From: an uncultured Ruminococcus sp.
GTDB lineage: Bacteria > Bacillota > Clostridia > Oscillospirales > Ruminococcaceae
Direction: 5' to 3'
DNA: 7,662 bases
NCBI GenBank assembly: GCA_947177375.1
Contig: CAMWUF010000036.1
Span: 1 to 7,662 of the forward strand
The notes beneath the pieces are model-generated. The model did no database searches. It saw only the letters and a list, made by a program, of their open reading frames with translations, and was not told where the DNA came from. A program made the translations under genes and the position numbers. Numbering within the stretch: the first letter of the stretch is position 1; each line of letters begins with the position of its first letter. Below are positions 7,408 to 7,662 of the stretch, one piece after another.

Positions 7408-7440
7408 AGTTTCACCGTTTGTACGGCACACGCTCCTTTC
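7405..7440 (-). promoter_or_regulatory. topA translation leader: two ribosome-binding elements around a small hairpin
   Basis: On the minus strand a strong AAAGGAG (7439-7433) stands 25 bases before the topA ATG, too far for direct use. Between them CCGT (7426-7423) and ACGG (7418-7415) can pair around an ACAA loop, with two more G-U wobble pairs at the base. Folding would leave about nine unpaired bases between AAAGGAG and ATG. A second element, GGTGA (7416-7412), is also complementary to the 16S rRNA tail and lies four bases from the ATG, partly inside the hairpin. The pairings are read directly; any effect on translation is inference. Confidence 0.4.
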
Positions 7441-7462
7441 AAATCAAATCAATCAAATCAAT
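7441..7462. repeat. Short tandem repeat in the dprA-topA gap
   Basis: Read on the minus strand, a 9-base unit GATTGATTT occurs twice in tandem and is followed by a shorter copy GATTT, directly upstream of the AAAGGAG in the topA leader. It makes up much of the 68-base gap between dprA and topA. The total is only about 22 bases, so chance slippage in AT-rich DNA is a sufficient explanation; no function is suggested by the sequence itself. Confidence 0.6.
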
Positions 7463-7475
7463 AGTTGCTTTAAAT

Positions 7476-7662
7476 TTATTTTAAATTATCTGCTAATTGG
7501 TAGTAATCCATGCCTTTATTAACAATCCAACCTTGAATTTCCATTTCTACCAGATTTGTTGATAACACTTCAAAATGCATTTCTGCAAGTTGACAAAGCA
7601 TATTTATATTTTTATCACTTTCTTTAAGTAATTCTAGAATTTTTTGCTGTTCTGATGTAGCT
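7476..7662 (-). CDS. dprA: DNA processing protein DprA, C-terminal 61 residues (cut by window edge)
   Basis: DprA loads RecA onto incoming single-stranded DNA during natural transformation; the gene is widespread also in bacteria not known to be competent. Only the tail is visible: 61 residues starting ATSEQQKILELLKE and ending at a TAA at 7476. It matches the small winged-helix domain at the C-terminus of many DprA proteins: a helix with EQQKILELL, a second around INMLCQLAEMHFEVL (19-33), the recognition helix STNLVEMEIQGW (34-45), and a strand ending in YYQLAD. The Rossmann-like core that defines the family lies beyond the right edge, so the call rests on the domain pattern plus the position directly before topA. 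The reading frame was extracted by hand because no start codon is inside the window. Another winged-helix protein is possible but less likely. Confidence 0.8.
   Translation of the reverse strand, partial: ATSEQQKILELLKESDKNINMLCQLAEMHFEVLSTNLVEMEIQGWIVNKGMDYYQLADNLK

Noticed and set aside
7408..7431. Longer topA start at GTG 7431 giving eight extra N-terminal residues
   Set aside because: The extra residues (MCRTNGET) are not like the family N-terminus, and only one base would separate AAAGGAG from the GTG. The ATG at 7407 gives the canonical MSNLVIVESPAKAK opening.
7465..7488. AT-rich inverted repeat (TTTAAA on both sides) at the end of dprA, considered as a terminator
   Set aside because: The stem would contain only A-U pairs and no defined U-tract follows, so it is unlikely to end transcription.
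7478..7506. Possible promoter on the minus strand: TTACTA, 17 bases, TAAAAT, overlapping the dprA end ahead of topA
   Set aside because: The -10 matches five of six bases and the spacing is ideal, but the -35 matches only three of six. In DNA this AT-rich such matches are expected by chance, so it is not listed as a feature.

Overview
The window is a single compact, AT-rich stretch of bacterial chromosome in which every supported gene lies on the minus strand. Read in transcription order, from high to low coordinates, it holds: the 3' end of dprA, topA, trmFO, plsX, rnc, a radical SAM gene of the Elp3-like type, and the 5' part of smc, which is cut by the left edge. The FAD/folate-dependent TrmFO, a three-zinc-finger TopA, the dprA-topA-trmFO order and the rnc-radical SAM-smc order point to Firmicutes, most likely class Clostridia. 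An Oscillospiraceae/Ruminococcus-like host is my best guess, but it rests on remembered gene order and not on any search.

Layout. Positions 7476-7662 encode the last 61 residues of DprA, the winged-helix tail. A 68-base gap at 7408-7475 follows; it holds a short 9-bp tandem repeat and a small hairpin between a strong AAAGGAG and the topA start. topA (5335-7407) overlaps trmFO (4028-5338) by four bases (ATGA). plsX (3021-4019) follows after 8 bases and rnc (2317-3015) after 5. The radical SAM gene (1302-2333) overlaps the end of rnc by 17 bases. smc (1-1284) starts 17 bases after the radical SAM stop. There is no stretch of 300 bases without a gene, and no convincing promoter or rho-independent terminator inside the cluster, so the genes are probably co-transcribed from a promoter outside the window or upstream of dprA.

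Together the genes form a housekeeping cluster. It covers DNA uptake/recombination and topology (DprA, TopA), chromosome compaction (SMC), tRNA m5U54 formation (TrmFO), double-stranded RNA processing (RNase III) and the first step of phosphatidic acid synthesis (PlsX). The least understood member is the radical SAM protein. It looks like the catalytic part of Elp3 without the acetyltransferase domain, and its C-terminus resembles a degenerate KH RNA-binding module.

No new defence system, mobile element, CRISPR array or RNA gene was found. The points most worth checking are the radical SAM protein, the translation-start architecture (long Shine-Dalgarno spacings and the topA leader hairpin), and the absence of acpP between plsX and rnc.
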